Positions 1 to 6,783 of a DNA stretch of 8,249 nt are shown here, piece by piece. Source of the stretch: B2-G16 sp964528085 (GTDB lineage: Bacteria; Bipolaricaulota; Bipolaricaulia; UBA7950; UBA9294); assembly GCA_964528085.1 (NCBI GenBank), contig CAZGRE010000049.1:1-8249 (forward strand), in the 5' to 3' direction. The notes below the pieces were generated by a model that saw nothing but the letters and a program-made list of their open reading frames with translations, was not told where the DNA came from and did no database searches. Within the stretch, counting starts at the first letter, position 1; the number at the start of each line of letters is the position of its first letter. Made by a program: the position numbers and the translations under genes.

Positions 1-2
1 TC

Positions 3-674
3 CGCGTTTCCTCGTTCATGACGACGCTCGGGACGATGACCGTCCTGACGGGGTTCAGTTATTGGTACACGAGTGGGAGCGGAGCGATCCTTTATAGCGG
101 AATCCCGGAGGGTTTCTTGCGCGTCGGTAAGGGGACGTTCCTGTACATACCATACCTCGTCTTTTTTATGTTCGGGATTCTGCTCATTCTTCACTTGGTA
201 TTGAACCATACCATAACGGGGCGACGGATGTACGCCGTGGGGGGGAACCCGGAGGCGGCCCGATTCGGAGGGATCCCCCTCGCCCGCCTGAAGGTCCTTG
301 GGTTTATGATCTCTGGGCTCCTGGCCGGCTTGACCGGGGTGCTGTTGGTGGCGCGGTTGGGGCTCGCTGAGCCGACGATCGGAGATCGATTTCTGTTCGA
401 CTCGTTTACGGCTGCGTTCCTCGGCGCGGCTACGATCCGCATCGGGAGGTTCCATATCCTCGGTACCCTAATCGGGGCGTTGTTCCTGGGGACGATCCTG
501 GATGGGTTCACCCTCCTCGATGTTCCCTATCACCTGCAGCTCGTCGTTCAAGGGGCGATCCTGATCGCAGCGGTGACCTCGGCGGGGTTATGGCAGGGGC
601 TTTTGCAGTCGGTCCGTCTCCGGAGCGTCGGGAAGGAATTGCCCGGTGATGCGGGGGTGACGGATGACGGCTAA
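3..674 (+). CDS. RbsC-type ABC transporter permease, 5' end missing
   Basis: This is the C-terminal part of an inner-membrane permease of the ribose/monosaccharide ABC class (BPD_transp_2 family). The frame is open to the left edge, so the ATG at 18 is internal: the residues just before and after it (SSFMTTLGTMTVLTG) match the mid-protein 'PFIVTLGT' region of the family. What remains has several hydrophobic helices and the family signature AVGGNPEAARFGGI, which in related transporters lies in the loop contacting the ATPase, followed by GLLAGLTGVLLVARL. It is clearly paralogous to the next gene, with which it shares YSGIP, GTFL.IPYLV, VGGNP and GAAT.RIG. The last 11 bases overlap that gene, suggesting translational coupling and a heterodimeric pore. 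The substrate is inferred only as sugar-like; nucleoside or autoinducer-2-like cargo is also possible. The ATPase and binding protein are not in the window. Confidence 0.9.
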   Translation, partial: RVSSFMTTLGTMTVLTGFSYWYTSGSGAILYSGIPEGFLRVGKGTFLYIPYLVFFMFGILLILHLVLNHTITGRRMYAVGGNPEAARFGGIPLARLKVLGFMISGLLAGLTGVLLVARLGLAEPTIGDRFLFDSFTAAFLGAATIRIGRFHILGTLIGALFLGTILDGFTLLDVPYHLQLVVQGAILIAAVTSAGLWQGLLQSVRLRSVGKELPGDAGVTDDG

Positions 675-1662
675 GGCGGGTTCTCCTTCCTCTGCAGGGC
701 GTTGGGAAAAGGCGATCTGGTTGGTTTCAGGGATCCGACGGTATGGGATAATCGCTTCATTGTTCCTGCTATTCCTATGTTTTTCTCTACTGCGGCCCAG
801 CATCTTCCCAACGTTGGAAAACTTAATTGCGATCCTGAAGCAGATCGCTCTCCTCGGAATTCTCTCGGCCGGCCTGACCGTCTGCCTCGTCCTAGGTGAT
901 TTCGACCTATCCGTTGCCGCTGTTGCTACGTGGAGTGGGGTTATGATCGCAGCATTGCTCCCTCAGATGAGCATGTGGGTAGCGATCCCGATTGTGCTTG
1001 CCATGGGAGCGGCGATCGGCCTCGTTAATGGATTCTTCTCTGCCGCCATCGGTATCTCGCCGTTTATCGTCACCCTGGCGACCCAGACGATGCTACGTGG
1101 ATTGACGCTCTGGTATACAGGGGGATATTCGCTCTATTCCGGGATCCCCCGGGGGTTCATCATGATCGCCCGAGGGACCTTCCTCAGTATACCCTATCTC
1201 GTTTACATCATGGCGCTTGTGTACATTTTGGTCTACGTTTTGGCGAATCACATGGCATTCGGTAAGAAGTTGTATGCCGTGGGAGGGAACCCTACGGCCG
1301 CTCGCTATTCAGGGATCCGCGTTGTCAGGGTCCACCTGTTTGCGTTTGTGATCTCTTCTGTTCTCGCTGCGCTCACGGGGATTCTGTTGGCGGCGCGCCT
1401 CTCTTCGGGGCAACCGCGCGCCGGTGAAGGACTACTCCTCAGTGCCTTTGCGGCCTGCTTCCTCGGTGCGGCGACGTTCCGCATCGGTCAGTTCAATGTT
1501 CTCGGGACATTGGTCGGGGTATTGTTTATTGGGACGCTGAATAACGGGCTGATCATCCTTGGGGTCCCCTTCTATCTGCAGTATGTCATTCAAGGGGCGA
1601 TACTAATTCTCGCGATTGCAGCCTCCGGATTGGCCCGCTCGAGTATCCGAGCGTCGATGTAA
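664..1662 (+). CDS. RbsC-type ABC transporter permease, complete
   Basis: A full-length (332 aa) inner-membrane permease of the ribose/monosaccharide ABC family, with about 8-10 hydrophobic segments. The N-terminus is hydrophilic up to about residue 25. It is followed by GLTVCLVLGDFDLSVAAVA, the counterpart of the family's 'GGIDLSVG' motif, then SPFIVTLATQTMLRG and the coupling-loop signature AVGGNPTAARYSGI near residue 205. The usual glycine-rich GG..GG.G stretch is replaced by GAATFRIGQFNVLGT, as in the upstream paralog. The start is the ATG at 664, preceded by GGGGGTGA at 653-660, inside the end of the upstream gene. The two genes are surely co-translated and probably form the two halves of one importer. 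No transporter ATPase follows; the next gene is a regulator. The family assignment is firm, while the cargo is inferred from the catabolic genes nearby. Confidence 0.93.
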   Translation: MTAKAGSPSSAGRWEKAIWLVSGIRRYGIIASLFLLFLCFSLLRPSIFPTLENLIAILKQIALLGILSAGLTVCLVLGDFDLSVAAVATWSGVMIAALLPQMSMWVAIPIVLAMGAAIGLVNGFFSAAIGISPFIVTLATQTMLRGLTLWYTGGYSLYSGIPRGFIMIARGTFLSIPYLVYIMALVYILVYVLANHMAFGKKLYAVGGNPTAARYSGIRVVRVHLFAFVISSVLAALTGILLAARLSSGQPRAGEGLLLSAFAACFLGAATFRIGQFNVLGTLVGVLFIGTLNNGLIILGVPFYLQYVIQGAILILAIAASGLARSSIRASM

Positions 1663-1723
1663 TGAATAAGCCCGTGTTTATAGGGTTGGGATCAGGGTCA
1701 TGTTAAGCGTTTGAGATTACGGC

Positions 1724-1752
1724 TTGACGAGCACTCCGCTGAGGGATATGTT
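1724..1752 (+). promoter_or_regulatory. Candidate sigma70-like promoter for the GntR gene
   Basis: TTGACG (1724-1729) is separated by exactly 17 bases from TATGTT (1747-1752). The -35 matches consensus at 5 of 6 positions and the -10 at 4 of 6. It sits in the 105-base gap between the second permease and the regulator. Transcription would begin near 1759, only a few bases before the ATGs at 1762 and 1768, so the AAGGGG at 1753-1758 would be lost from that transcript and the message would be almost leaderless. The gene could instead be read through from the permeases. Moderate to weak support. Confidence 0.35.
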
Positions 1753-1767
1753 AAGGGGTATATGAAT

Positions 1768-2559
1768 ATGGATGGGAATTCCGCGGAGCAGCTACTTATA
1801 GATTTTGCAAGTCGTACGAAGGTTCAATTGGTCGGTGATTCGCAGATTCCCCTTTACCACCAATTGGCGCGCGTGTTGCAAAAGGTGATTCAGAACGACT
1901 TCCTTCAGCCCGGAGACAGGTTCCCGTCCGAGGAGGCGGTAGGGGCGTGCTTCGGGGTCAGCCGGCCCACCGTCAACAAAGCGATTCAAGAGCTGATTGC
2001 GGATGGGTGGCTGAGGCGGGAGCGCGGCCGGGGGACCTTCGTTAATGAAGACCCCCACGTTCAACTTTCGTTGTTGAACGACAAATTGAGCCTTGTGGAG
2101 CAATTCCCGGCCCATAGTTTCAAATATCGCTTAATCCGTAGGGAAATCGAAAACCCTATCCCACGAATCAATCAATTGTTGGGCCTCAATTCGGATGAGC
2201 CCCTACTATACCTCCGCCGCTTACGGTTGATGGATGACCAGCCCCTCCTCGTGTGTGATTCCATCCTCCCGGCGACTCGGTTCCCCGGGTTGGGGGAACA
2301 TCCGTTCGTGAACGGGAGCTTGTACGCCACCTTGGATCAGAAATACGGATGTCCGGTCCTCCGTTCGGAGCGCTCGGTTGAGGCTACCGATGTGGTTGAG
2401 CGTGAAGTCGCCGCCTTGCTGAATGTCCCGTTGCTCAGCCCGATCCTCTTACTGACCGGAGTGGCGTTTACGGATGGGGATGAACCCGTCGAGTATATCA
2501 AGTCTTATCTAAGAGAAGGGGTGAGCCTGAAGAGTACGGTCCGGCGGCGGACCTCGTAG
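1768..2559 (+). CDS. GntR-family transcriptional regulator with UTRA ligand domain (HutC-type)
   Basis: A cytoplasmic one-component regulator of 263 aa from this start. An N-terminal winged helix lies at about residues 27-92: PLYHQLARVLQKVI, then the GDRFPSEE motif, the recognition-helix segment GVSRPTVNKAIQELIADGWL and the wing RRERGRGTFV. A UTRA effector domain spans about residues 115-255 (EPLLYLRRLRLMDDQPL, then PILLLTGVAFTDGDEPVEYIKSYLR near the end). In this family the UTRA domain binds a small metabolite, often a sugar phosphate or pathway intermediate, and releases DNA. I chose the ATG at 1768 because AAGGGG (1753-1758) lies 9 bases upstream. The ATG at 1762 (spacing 3) and a TTG at 1711 without a good site are alternatives. 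Its place between the importer and the convergent catabolic operon makes it the likely local repressor (inference). Confidence 0.92.
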   Translation: MDGNSAEQLLIDFASRTKVQLVGDSQIPLYHQLARVLQKVIQNDFLQPGDRFPSEEAVGACFGVSRPTVNKAIQELIADGWLRRERGRGTFVNEDPHVQLSLLNDKLSLVEQFPAHSFKYRLIRREIENPIPRINQLLGLNSDEPLLYLRRLRLMDDQPLLVCDSILPATRFPGLGEHPFVNGSLYATLDQKYGCPVLRSERSVEATDVVEREVAALLNVPLLSPILLLTGVAFTDGDEPVEYIKSYLREGVSLKSTVRRRTS

Positions 2560-2580
2560 CCTGCATTCTTAGGCTTTTCT
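2558..2580 (+). terminator. Weak intrinsic terminator for the GntR gene, overlapping its stop codon
   Basis: AGCCT (2558-2562) and AGGCT (2571-2575) form a 5-bp stem with an 8-base loop, followed by the pyrimidine-rich tail TTTTCTCTT on the + strand. The stem begins within the TAG stop and its right arm is inside the last codons of the convergent dehydrogenase gene. The stem is short, so termination may be inefficient, but its position at the meeting point of two convergent genes is sensible. Confidence 0.4.
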
Positions 2581-3555
2581 CTTATCGACGGCCTCCGGAT
2601 TCAAGATGTTCTTGTTATATCTCTCAGCGAAGAATTCGATGATGGTCTCAGCGCACATCCTATCCATGGCTTCCATCGCCTCGGTCGTATAGGCGGCGAT
2701 GTGTGGGGTGGCAAGGACGTTCTCAAGGGATAGAAGTGAGTTTCCCTTCGGCGGCTCTACCGCGAAAACGTCGAGCCCAGCGGCTGCTATCCATCCTTCG
2801 GCAAGTGCCTCGGCCAACGCGGGCTCGTCGATGAGCTCGCCGCGGGCGATGTTGACCAGGATGGCGGTCTTCTTCATCATCCTCAGTTCCTCCCTGCCAA
2901 GGAGATTGCGCGTCTCCGGGAGGAGGGGAAGATGCAAGGTGACGACGTCGGCCTGAGAGAGGAGTTCCTCGAGTTTCACATACCGGACGCCGAATTTTTT
3001 AATAAGGGATGCATCTTGGTAGATATCATAGGCAAGGATCTGGCTTCCGAAGCCGGACAGGCGGCGGATCACCGCTTTGCCTATCCTTCCGGTCCCTACC
3101 ACCCCGACCGTCTGGCGGCCGAGTTCGTTACCCAGGTAACGGTTCCATTTGCCGGCCTTGGTCGATTCCGCCGCCGGGACTATGTGGCGGAGGAGGCTGA
3201 GGATGACGGCGATGGTGAAATCGGCCACGGCGTCGGTGTTCGTCCCAGGAGCATTTGCCACGGCTATCCCCAGGGAGGTTGCGGCGTCGAGGTCGATGTT
3301 GTCGACCCCGACGCCGTGCTTCATGATGAGGGAGAGGTTCTCTGATGAGGCAAGGACGTTTGCGCTGATCGGCTCCGCTCCGGAGATTATCACATCCGGG
3401 TTGTCGCGGGCGACGATAGATTTCATCTTCTCTTCATCGAGTGGTCGCTCCTCTGGGCCGATCCGCCGAACCTCAAACCCGGCTTCGGTCAGGAGCTCCT
3501 CGCCGATGGAGACGATATTCGCAAACGACCGGGAACTGACAAGGACCCTTGGCAT
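2569..3555 (-). CDS. D-2-hydroxyacid dehydrogenase (phosphoglycerate dehydrogenase-like)
   Basis: A cytoplasmic NAD(P)-dependent oxidoreductase (328 aa) that interconverts a D-2-hydroxy acid and its 2-oxo acid. The substrate-binding half contains KHGVGVDNID (residues 79-88), typical of phosphoglycerate dehydrogenase-like enzymes. The Rossmann motif GTGRIG is at 154-159, with an acidic residue (D177) near the end of the next strand, favouring NAD. The catalytic set is complete: R238 in NIARGELID, E267 in DVFAVEPP and H285 in TPHIAAYT. The length fits the short forms without a C-terminal ACT or regulatory domain, so a dedicated serine-pathway role is less likely than a catabolic one. Hydroxypyruvate/glycerate, glyoxylate or another 2-oxo acid are candidate substrates. 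The ATG at 3555 is preferred to the TTG at 3561 because GGAGG lies 8 bases upstream of the ATG. Last gene of the operon, 18 bases after the aldolase. Confidence 0.92.
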   Translation of the reverse strand: MPRVLVSSRSFANIVSIGEELLTEAGFEVRRIGPEERPLDEEKMKSIVARDNPDVIISGAEPISANVLASSENLSLIMKHGVGVDNIDLDAATSLGIAVANAPGTNTDAVADFTIAVILSLLRHIVPAAESTKAGKWNRYLGNELGRQTVGVVGTGRIGKAVIRRLSGFGSQILAYDIYQDASLIKKFGVRYVKLEELLSQADVVTLHLPLLPETRNLLGREELRMMKKTAILVNIARGELIDEPALAEALAEGWIAAAGLDVFAVEPPKGNSLLSLENVLATPHIAAYTTEAMEAMDRMCAETIIEFFAERYNKNILNPEAVDKRKA

Positions 3556-3563
3556 AAGCAAAA

Positions 3564-3568
3564 CCTCC
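3564..3568 (-). promoter_or_regulatory. Shine-Dalgarno site that decides the dehydrogenase start
   Basis: Read on the - strand this is GGAGG. The ATG at 3555 is 8 bases away, whereas the in-frame TTG at 3561 is only 2 bases away. This supports the ATG and a protein two residues shorter than the longest open frame. Confidence 0.75.
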
Positions 3569-3573
3569 GTCGC

Positions 3574-4458
3574 TTAGAACGAGACCCCTAGTTTCTTGAA
3601 TTCGGTGACGGCTCTGTTCACGAGGTCCTCTTCCGGGAGCACAAAGGGGAGGCGTGGATAACCAGCGTTGACCCCCCGCTTCCTAAGTATCGCCTGAATC
3701 ATCGCCAAGGTCGGCGCGTAATGCATGATGTCCCGCATTGCGGATACCTTTTTCTGAAGCGGCCGGGCCTTCTCCAAGTCCCCGGCTTTGACGGCGTTGA
3801 ACAACTCGACGACCGGCTCAGGGATCGCATTGGCCAGGCCTGATACGGATGCGTGCGCTCCCATCCCGACCGCGGGGAAGATCAGAGCCTCGGTACCGAT
3901 CACGGGGATGAAGCCCTCCTTTTTCACCTTCCACAGGTAGTTGTAGAAGACCATGATGTCGAAACTTGAGTCCTTCACCCCTCGAACCCCGGCTTGAGCC
4001 AAGCAGTTGAGGAACTCCGCCGATACCGATACCCCCGTCGTCTTGGGATTGTTATACACGAAGACAGGGATCGAGACCGCTTCGACTAGGGCCTTGAAGT
4101 GGCGCTCCACCTCCGGCTCCTTAAACCCGTAGTAGATGGGAGGGACGGCGGCGACGGCCGTTGCTCCTGCCTTTTCAGCGTGCTTGGCCAGTTCGACGAC
4201 CGAACGGGTCGACGCCCCGCCGACGTGCATGATCACGGGAACGCGGCCGTTCACCTCGTCGATGACCGCCTCGGCGACCCGTTTCCGCTCCTCCACGCTC
4301 ATCAGTGGACCTGAGCCGTACGTCCCGCAGGGATAGAATCCCTGTACCTTGTCGACCAAGAATGAGACGATATCGCGTTGTGCCTTCTCGTCGAATTCGC
4401 CGTCCTTGGTGAAGGCCGTCAAAAGCGGTGGGATTATTCCCGAAATCTTGGATTCCAT
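3574..4458 (-). CDS. DapA-family (dihydrodipicolinate synthase / N-acetylneuraminate lyase) Schiff-base aldolase
   Basis: A cytoplasmic TIM-barrel class I lyase (294 aa, the normal family length). The Schiff-base lysine is K162 in GVKDSS and the catalytic tyrosine is Y135 in VYNNPKTTG. The pyruvate-carboxylate loop reads GTYGSG (45-50) where true DapA has GTTGE, and PPIYYG (106-111) supplies the other tyrosines. The arginine that DapA places three residues after YN.P to bind aspartate semialdehyde is absent here (YNNPKTTG), so lysine biosynthesis is unlikely. Family members without it cleave or form 2-keto acids such as 2-keto-3-deoxygluconate, sialic acid or hydroxybenzylidene pyruvate, giving pyruvate plus an aldehyde. 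The adjacent aldehyde oxidoreductase makes an aldehyde product attractive (inference). The start is the ATG at 4458, with AAGGGGG 5 bases upstream. It follows the AOR gene by 58 bases and precedes the dehydrogenase by 18. Confidence 0.9.
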   Translation of the reverse strand: MESKISGIIPPLLTAFTKDGEFDEKAQRDIVSFLVDKVQGFYPCGTYGSGPLMSVEERKRVAEAVIDEVNGRVPVIMHVGGASTRSVVELAKHAEKAGATAVAAVPPIYYGFKEPEVERHFKALVEAVSIPVFVYNNPKTTGVSVSAEFLNCLAQAGVRGVKDSSFDIMVFYNYLWKVKKEGFIPVIGTEALIFPAVGMGAHASVSGLANAIPEPVVELFNAVKAGDLEKARPLQKKVSAMRDIMHYAPTLAMIQAILRKRGVNAGYPRLPFVLPEEDLVNRAVTEFKKLGVSF

Positions 4459-4467
4459 TTGTACCCC

Positions 4468-4478
4468 CTTACTGTAAG
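4468..4478. repeat. Perfect 11-base palindrome upstream of the aldolase gene
   Basis: CTTACTGTAAG is a perfect inverted repeat (5+1+5) centred on 4473 in the 58-base gap between the AOR and aldolase genes. It overlaps the aldolase ribosome-binding site by three bases. It could be an operator half-nested in the translation start or a small RNA hairpin. No second perfect copy was found in the other gaps, so its function is unproven. Confidence 0.35.
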
Positions 4479-4516
4479 TTAATGTCTAGTACCGATCCGC
4501 TAATCTTCCCTGAACG

Positions 4517-6472
4517 TCACCGTTCGCCTGCCACCTTCTCGCTGTACCCTGCGAGCCCGAGTCGCTCGAGTCGCTCCTTCGTCGGTCGGCCCGTCTCGAG
4601 GTCCCAGCCGCGTTCTTCGTAGTAATCGTCGAGGAGCCTGTCGACGTCCTCTTCGGTCAGCGGCTTGGTCTGATAGTAGTCTTGCATCTCGATGCGCCCT
4701 TCTGGTGATTCCATCGGCCTGAACCAGACCTCAGGGACCTTGTCGTCTGCTCGCGTGAACCCTTCTCTCACGTTGATCACCTTGGCGAGGTTGCTGATCC
4801 GTTCCCCGTGTTCTACGAGCTCGCCGGCGGAGAGATCCTCGTCCGTGGCCGCGCTGTACAGCCGTGCCATATCGTCGCCGAAGATGAGCCCCTGGTAGGT
4901 ATAAATGGAGCAGAGGCCCAACGCGTTCTTCACGCGCATCATGTCCTCCATGTAGCGGGTGTAGCGGCCTACGTTGAACTTGCCCGTATACGGGGCCTCG
5001 GTGAAGATCCGGGTGATCGCCTCCTGCGGGATCCCCCACCTCTCCACCTGCTCACGGATCTCCTCGATCGTCCTGTTCCGGCTGTTCGTCCGCGTGTGAG
5101 ACCCGCCGTGGTGCGGCCGCGGCCGCGTAAAGAACGTCATCATCAACGGATGGAAGTTGGACGGTCGGGCATCGTAGATGAAATCCACCCCTTTGCAGAT
5201 CCCGGCGTACCAGTACTCCTGAGGGTCGAGGCCGAACTCTCGTTTTAGGCGGATCCATCCATCGGCGAGGACGTCGCCGAACCCTTCCCTGGATACCGTC
5301 ATTTCGTAGAGCTTGTGATATGTTTGATATTCCCGCTTTAGAACGAGTCCGCCTGTGTCCTCCTTGGTCAGCCGGCCGAGTTCGTACATCTTGGTGACGA
5401 AGTCGATCAGCCTTGTCGTCGTGTAGAAGTCGATCCCGGTCCGTGAATTCGCGTCTGCCACGAAGTGGATCATCTTCCTGTGATCCTCAACGCCGAGGAG
5501 CATCCCCGAGGTCGCGCTCTTGCTGAACGGGGAGCCGAAGCCGATCTCCCCATCGTATTCCCCTCCCTTCGTCTCCCACCGGAGCCGGCAGCCGAGGAGG
5601 CAGGAATTGCAGGCGATGACGTCCTCCACCGTCTCCATCCTCGTCTTTTCACCGTACAGCTCATCCCACCGATCCTTCGACCAGATCCCCGGGTACTGGG
5701 TGTGCTTGAACGTACTCCAGCCGGCTGCCAGCCCCAGCTTTATCCAGTGCTCGCGGTTCGGCCATTCGAGGATGCGGCTTCTCAGCTCCTCGGATACCGC
5801 CATGAACTCCCTCGGGCGGGCCACCTTTACATCCCCTGTTCCGATCGCCACGATCGCCTTCAGGTTCTTGGAGCCCATAACGGCCCCTAAGCCGCCCCGG
5901 CCGAGCGAGTTCGTCTTGTCGATGATCGTCAGGGCATGGCGGACGAGGTTTTCGCCCGCCGTGCCGATCGCTATCACCCCGGCCTCCGTCCCCTCCCGGC
6001 GGACGAGCTCGTTCGTGACCTCCTCGATCCCCCTCCCCCAGAGGTCGTCCGCCGGCACGATGTCTACCTTCCCGTTTCGTATACGGAGGTAGACCGGATG
6101 CGATGCCTTTCCCGTGATGAGGAGATGGTTGCACCCGGCGCGCTTGAGGGCTATCCCCAAGTAACGGCTCCCTCCGGTGCTCGCCCCGATGTAGTGCCTC
6201 CCGTCTTCGGAGGCGATCGTCGGGAACTTGGTTATTACGGTGGTCTTCGGTGTCCCCGGCGTAAGCGCTCCTACGAGGATACCGGGATTGACGCTGATTA
6301 CGTTATCGGGCGAAAGGGGATCGATATTTGGGGGCAGATGCTCGGCAACGAGGCTCCAGCCGACACCGCTCCCTCCTAGGAATGAGCGGTTGAGTTCCGG
6401 CTCGACCGGCGTCCTTTCCACCTTCCCGGTTGATAAGTCTACGTGTAGAACCCAACTGGACGGGCGTGTCAC
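4517..6472 (-). CDS. Tungsten-dependent aldehyde:ferredoxin oxidoreductase (AOR family), catalytic subunit
   Basis: A 651-aa AOR-family protein expected to bind a bis-tungstopterin and one [4Fe-4S] cluster, and to oxidise an aldehyde to a carboxylate while reducing a ferredoxin-type acceptor. Visible hallmarks in order: GGSGVGWSL near residue 33; the N-terminal domain ending in RAGCNHLLITGKA; GRGGLGAVMGSKNLKAI at 191-207; cluster cysteines C288, C291 and C295 (C..C...C) and the distant C521 in NALGLC; EYDGEIGFG (305-313), matching the family's EYET....G stretch; RTGIDFYTTTRLIDF (344-358), matching the second pterin region; and a histidine-rich segment PHHGGSH (453-459). The start is a GTG at 6472 whose GTGA overlaps the ferredoxin stop, with AAAGGAG 7 bases upstream, so the two subunits are translationally coupled. 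Oxygen-sensitive and cytoplasmic. Which aldehyde it uses is not shown by the sequence; benzoyl-CoA-reductase-like BamB relatives are a less likely alternative. Confidence 0.94.
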   Translation of the reverse strand: MTRPSSWVLHVDLSTGKVERTPVEPELNRSFLGGSGVGWSLVAEHLPPNIDPLSPDNVISVNPGILVGALTPGTPKTTVITKFPTIASEDGRHYIGASTGGSRYLGIALKRAGCNHLLITGKASHPVYLRIRNGKVDIVPADDLWGRGIEEVTNELVRREGTEAGVIAIGTAGENLVRHALTIIDKTNSLGRGGLGAVMGSKNLKAIVAIGTGDVKVARPREFMAVSEELRSRILEWPNREHWIKLGLAAGWSTFKHTQYPGIWSKDRWDELYGEKTRMETVEDVIACNSCLLGCRLRWETKGGEYDGEIGFGSPFSKSATSGMLLGVEDHRKMIHFVADANSRTGIDFYTTTRLIDFVTKMYELGRLTKEDTGGLVLKREYQTYHKLYEMTVSREGFGDVLADGWIRLKREFGLDPQEYWYAGICKGVDFIYDARPSNFHPLMMTFFTRPRPHHGGSHTRTNSRNRTIEEIREQVERWGIPQEAITRIFTEAPYTGKFNVGRYTRYMEDMMRVKNALGLCSIYTYQGLIFGDDMARLYSAATDEDLSAGELVEHGERISNLAKVINVREGFTRADDKVPEVWFRPMESPEGRIEMQDYYQTKPLTEEDVDRLLDDYYEERGWDLETGRPTKERLERLGLAGYSEKVAGER

Positions 6473-6768
6473 TCGGAGGCTCCTTTCCGTTGTTTGACGA
6501 GGATTTTGTATCCGTTATCCTGGGGTTCATAAGTTATTGCTTTATACTCACATGCTTTCACGCAGGCAGGGTCTCCCCCGCAAAGGTCGCATCCGATCGG
6601 CTTAAACATCGGTGCTGTATGTTCTGTTTCCACATCGCGCTCCATGACGATCATCGACCTTGCCGGATTGAAGAGCCCGGCCTTAGCGAACGAACACGCC
6701 AATTGACAGCTTTGACAGCCGCGGCAGCGTTCCGGCCAGACTACCAGATGTCCTGTTCGGTTATCCAT
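6469..6768 (-). CDS. Two-[4Fe-4S] ferredoxin-like electron-transfer subunit of the AOR
   Basis: A 99-aa polyferredoxin-type protein. Eight cysteines form two cluster-binding groups: C15-C18-C21-C25 (C..C..C...C) and C60-C63-C69-C73 (C..C.....C...C, within GCDLCGGDPACVKACEYKAI). The spacing resembles shortened NrfC/DmsB-type iron-sulfur subunits rather than a simple clostridial ferredoxin. Its role is inferred to be shuttling electrons from the AOR to a soluble carrier or another oxidoreductase. It overlaps the AOR start by four bases, a strong sign of a stoichiometric complex. Known bacterial AOR complexes such as that of Aromatoleum have a larger iron-sulfur subunit and an FAD subunit. Here the small subunit is minimal and no FAD subunit is visible. 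The ATG at 6768 follows GAGGAG. Confidence 0.9.
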   Translation of the reverse strand: MDNRTGHLVVWPERCRGCQSCQLACSFAKAGLFNPARSMIVMERDVETEHTAPMFKPIGCDLCGGDPACVKACEYKAITYEPQDNGYKILVKQRKGASE

Positions 6769-6783
6769 GTATCTCCTCGACGT

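Noticed and set aside
1663..1700. Terminator after the second permease
   Set aside because: Only a 3-bp CCC/GGG pairing is present with no T-run, so the permeases and gntR may be co-transcribed.
1711..1767. TTG start giving a 19-residue longer GntR protein
   Set aside because: No ribosome site upstream of it, the extra residues lie before the conserved domain, and the region contains a promoter candidate.
2538..2553. GGTCCG/CGGACC stem as the operon terminator
   Set aside because: A perfect 6-bp stem 16 bases past the dehydrogenase stop on the - strand, but no T-run follows it and it lies in gntR coding sequence; kept only as a possibility under findings.
4808..6379. Several 140-190-aa open frames on the + strand opposite the AOR gene
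   Set aside because: Antisense shadows caused by GC-rich codon bias in a well-supported AOR gene; they have no recognisable domains.
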